Assembly (NCBI GenBank): GCA_030673645.1
Contig: DAOVIO010000159.1
Span: forward strand, 1 to 9,118
Source of the DNA: JAGLSB01 sp023135955
Lineage (GTDB): Bacteria; Bacteroidota; Bacteroidia; Bacteroidales; GCA-2748055
DNA length: 9,118 nucleotides
Reading direction: 5' to 3'
Below are positions 7,801 to 9,118 of the stretch, one piece after another. Position 1 is the first letter of the stretch; each line of letters opens with the position of its first letter. Under the pieces are notes generated by a model that was not told where the DNA came from, ran no database searches, and saw nothing but the letters and a program-made list of their open reading frames with translations. The translations under genes were made by a program, and so were the position numbers.

Positions 7801-8585
7801 TAATATAGTTGCTCCCCTGTCTTCAGATCAAAGGCTGCAGGAACTGAACGTCCTCCGGCGACAAGTAATCTGTCTCCACTAATAGCAAAACTTCCCTGTG
7901 GAGCAACATCTGCAAATGCAGGGGATCTATGTGGTTGAAGGATATAGTTGCTTCCGGTACCTTCATTCTTCCAGACTATCTCACCAGTTTCTGCATTTAT
8001 AGCATAAATAAAAGTTCCCATCATTGGAAAAATACTGGCTGCAGTATATATTATATCATCTTTAATTACTATACCACCCCGGGCTGGCCACATGGATATC
8101 AGCCGTTTATTCCCAAGTAATTTATTAGGCGCTGGTGCCAGGGATAGTTTCCATGTAAGAGATCCATTATCCGCATTTAAACAATAAAGATTTCCATCAT
8201 CACTTGTAAAATATATATTACCATTATTTGCAGCCAGTGGCATTCTTACAGGACCATCTGTATAATATTGCCATAATTCTTTTCCAGAATTAATATCCAG
8301 AGCAATGACCTTATCCTGATCATTGAACCCTAGGAATATCTTATTATCTGCAACAATAGGTTCAAATAACCTGTCAAACTGCATAAGATTTTGATTAAGA
8401 GGGTCATCCCATACCGGAATCCTTGGGGAATACTGTACTTGCCACTGCAAATGTAAATTATCTGCCAGTTGCTCAGGTGTAGAAGCAGAGCGCCCATGAT
8501 CAAACCTCCACATGGACCAATCGTGAAATTGTGCTTCTGATTGTAAAGCAACCAGACACAGGATAAGACTAATAAATACTCTCAT
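4884..8585 (-). CDS. Giant exported PQQ-like double beta-propeller protein with methyltransferase-like middle and malectin-like C-terminus
   Basis: 1233 residues, first gene of the operon. A signal peptide (1-18, cleavage before Gln19) exports it. The mature protein starts DWSMWRFDHGRSA (22-34), the usual opening of PQQ-binding-like (BamB-fold) proteins. Propeller 1 spans about 23-420, with repeated blade motifs such as GKELW, GSLTW and GEIVW. Residues about 430-592 resemble a class I methyltransferase Rossmann fold: G445-Y-G-V-V-L-G451 for the glycine loop and D473-D-D at the end of strand 2. The loop is degenerate (GTQN). A DWTH motif (592-595) leads into propeller 2 (about 596-1035), with PRHGHGP at 630-636 and GRMIW and GDELW blades. 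Near its end lie C968, C1006 and C1026-Q-C1028. Residues about 1140-1226 look malectin-like (VNLYFSEPE, SGIELI), suggesting carbohydrate binding. No catalytic role can be claimed; PQQ binding is named from the fold only. I recall similar multidomain proteins from Planctomycetes and related bacteria, unverified. Confidence 0.9.
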   Translation of the reverse strand: MRVFISLILCLVALQSEAQFHDWSMWRFDHGRSASTPEQLADNLHLQWQVQYSPRIPVWDDPLNQNLMQFDRLFEPIVADNKIFLGFNDQDKVIALDINSGKELWQYYTDGPVRMPLAANNGNIYFTSDDGNLYCLNADNGSLTWKLSLAPAPNKLLGNKRLISMWPARGGIVIKDDIIYTAASIFPMMGTFIYAINAETGEIVWKNEGTGSNYILQPHRSPAFADVAPQGSFAISGDRLLVAGGRSVPAAFDLKTGEQLYYHLSASGKTGGAFSCGNDEVFFNHHRERVTYMYDSQTGLPLLEDAGEYPVLDGNTIYFSGTKVEASELDVEKNLNKLWDSNVSATNDLIKAGDCLYAADSSGITAIKIVDNEPQELWTHKTEEPIERLVASNGKLIAVTGDGEILVFGDTPVSEVSLQKQPDSKIACLSLFGKRIIRKTDITSGYGVVLGTQNIRLLKKLVSKTSLSLIAFDDDPERISYLREYFDDLGVKADRLSFQNFDETASFLPKYFSSLTVITDPSYLKDNDPDLLNAIFESTRPYDGKIWVKARGKAKGSLMNTVADLDLYGAQLSKSWRHVLISRTGALEGASDWTHNYGDIANTVKSDDEIVKAPLGILWFGGNSNMDVLPRHGHGPSEQVIDGRLIIQGINSITARDVYTGRMIWQKEFENLDEDTWLVYYDETYDEENPLDTKYNQVHLPGANARGTNYIATKEYVYVIEGTNCHLLDIKTGELVKSISTGDVNTEKLGYIGVYDSLLILGNNFSKFYNPDTLEESKKQKFNNFDITASKELIIMDRFTGDELWNIKANHGFIHNAVIAGDGKLFCLDKLPQNLETKLKRRGESQPSGSRMLYLNIKTGEKLHEETSNIFGSWLGYSSEYQLLIQANRPSRDMLTGEEGKRMIVYNLKSNEILWDKPVYYSNPPIISGDKIYTSEEGFSLLTGEELYEKDLITGEDLKWNFKREYGCGYIVASEHLLTFRSASAGFVNLNASEGTASLGGFKSGCTANLIVANGVLNSPDYTRTCQCAYQNQTSLALVNMPWMTYWGNSNYKWNGTQIKQLGLNLNAPGDRTSDQSTLWLEFPNVAGESTGIPVKIDTVNYYEIRKEPISINSENTPWISASSIGGIRSLEITLSKEPTVEDAFYSVNLYFSEPEKMKKGERVFDVSIQDMKVLENFDIIGEAGSEDKELVKSFPGIKAGRTLTIDMIPRKGNTMLSGIELIRESSPLTQNQ
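6810..7298 (-). other. Methyltransferase-like Rossmann segment inside the large propeller protein
   Basis: Residues about 430-592 of the 1233-aa protein break the blade pattern. A beta strand ending in a Gly loop (445-454) is followed by a helix, a second strand ending in the acidic cluster D473-D475, a helix (PERISYLREYFDDLG) and later strands (SLTVITDPS). This order is that of the S-adenosylmethionine-binding half of class I methyltransferases. The canonical GxGxG is not intact, so loss of SAM binding is likely. The boundaries are estimates by eye. Confidence 0.6.
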
Positions 8586-8641
8586 GATAAATTGGGTTAA
8601 TTAGAACTTTTGTGGTAAATTAATTATTGTAATTTCTAAGT

Positions 8642-8672
8642 CAAATATACAAATACAAACGTAGTTCACAAG
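8642..8672 (-). promoter_or_regulatory. Candidate Bacteroidota sigma promoter of the five-gene operon
   Basis: On the minus strand TATATTTG (8649-8642) is an exact match to the -7 consensus TAnnTTTG. CTTG (8672-8669) lies upstream as a partial -33 TTTG, with a 19-base spacer. Transcription would begin near 8635-8640, leaving a leader of roughly 50 bases before the ATG at 8585. A second exact box, TACGTTTG (8663-8656), lies 14 bases further upstream but has no visible -33 partner. Confidence 0.6.
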
Positions 8673-8735
8673 CTCCCCTATGTGTGATTTTTGATTTCTT
8701 TAAGCGAAAAGATCTTATTTTAATTCATTAATATT

Positions 8736-8743
8736 TAGTTTTG
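8736..8743 (+). promoter_or_regulatory. Candidate -7 box of the TonB-receptor-like gene
   Basis: TAGTTTTG matches TAnnTTTG exactly, only 14 bases before the ATG at 8758. No clear -33 TTTG is seen at the right distance. The very short leader favours the second ATG at 8764 as start, or a weak or alternative promoter. Confidence 0.45.
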
Positions 8744-8757
8744 CACAACTTATATAT

Positions 8758-9118
8758 ATGAATATGAACAAGCATTTAATTCGAATTTTATTAATATATT
8801 CGTTACTGATTATAACACATTCAGCAAATCTGGTCAGTGCTCAATCCCATCAACAGATTTTGAAAGGTCGAGTTGTAAATTCAAATACAAACAGTCCGGT
8901 TGCAGATGTAATAATTTTCATTGAAGGTACTGATATAAATACTACATCGGACACGGATGGAGCCTATGAAATAATCCTTCCATTGGATGAGGATTTCCAA
9001 TTAAGAGCATCTCGCATAGGATATAAAGCATTAAGTAAACATATTGACACATCGCAGGATAGCTTGATTTATGTTGAACTGAAATTAGTAGAGGATCCGA
9101 AAGAAATTGGGCAGGTTA
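8758..9118 (+). CDS. TonB-dependent receptor, N-terminal part (carboxypeptidase-regulatory-like domain), cut by window edge
   Basis: An open frame of 120 codons runs to the window edge. ATGs at 8758 and 8764 are both possible (MNMNKH or MNKH). A signal peptide ends at VSA before Gln. The following region, GRVVNSNTNSPVADVIIFIEGT through TSDTDGAYEI to ASRIGYK, is the CarboxypepD_reg-like beta-sandwich that precedes the plug domain in Bacteroidota SusC/FecA-type receptors. The linker KLVEDPKEIGQV sits where these proteins enter the TonB-box or plug region. The full protein would be an outer-membrane beta-barrel taking up siderophores, metals, glycans or similar. Another outer-membrane protein using the same N-terminal domain is possible because plug and barrel lie outside. 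It is transcribed divergently from the propeller operon and shares its upstream region. Confidence 0.78.
   Translation, partial: MNMNKHLIRILLIYSLLIITHSANLVSAQSHQQILKGRVVNSNTNSPVADVIIFIEGTDINTTSDTDGAYEIILPLDEDFQLRASRIGYKALSKHIDTSQDSLIYVELKLVEDPKEIGQV

Noticed and set aside
8617..8635. AT-rich inverted repeat in the operon leader (AAATTA and TAATTT, 7-base loop)
   Set aside because: A six-base A/T-only stem is expected by chance in such AT-rich sequence.

Overview
The window looks like a chromosomal segment of a Bacteroidota species. The evidence is AT-rich intergenic DNA, start codons without clear Shine-Dalgarno sequences, exact matches to the Bacteroidota -7 promoter box (TAnnTTTG) on both sides of a divergent intergenic region, a TonB-receptor-type gene opening with a carboxypeptidase-regulatory-like domain, and an exported family-2 glycosidase. 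I cannot place it to genus.

Layout: (1) 1-1616, minus strand: 5' part of a secreted GH2 beta-mannosidase-like glycosidase whose C-terminal part lies off the window. (2) 1617-2024: a non-coding gap dominated by a roughly 200-bp composite inverted repeat (1783-1980) built from two kinds of small palindrome. (3) 2025-8585, minus strand: a tightly packed five-gene operon, transcribed from about 8640 leftwards. In order it encodes a giant exported PQQ-propeller protein (1233 aa), a putative lipoprotein of unknown family (263 or 261 aa), a 74-aa single-pass membrane protein, a MacB/FtsX-type ABC permease and its LolD-like ATPase. The first four genes overlap or abut, which suggests translational coupling. 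(4) 8586-8757: divergent promoter region. (5) 8758 to the end, plus strand: the start of a probable TonB-dependent outer-membrane receptor.

The five-gene operon is the most interesting part. Its first product carries two PQQ/BamB-type beta-propellers separated by a degenerate methyltransferase-like Rossmann segment, and ends in a malectin-like domain. Three of the five products carry a Cys-x-Cys motif predicted to lie on the periplasmic side. A plausible reading, which is inference, is an envelope complex: a MacB/LolCDE-like ABC motor works with a periplasmic sensor or scaffold and a lipoprotein, possibly handling a metal, redox or envelope substrate. No function can be assigned from sequence alone, but the fixed order and coupling make it a candidate undescribed system.
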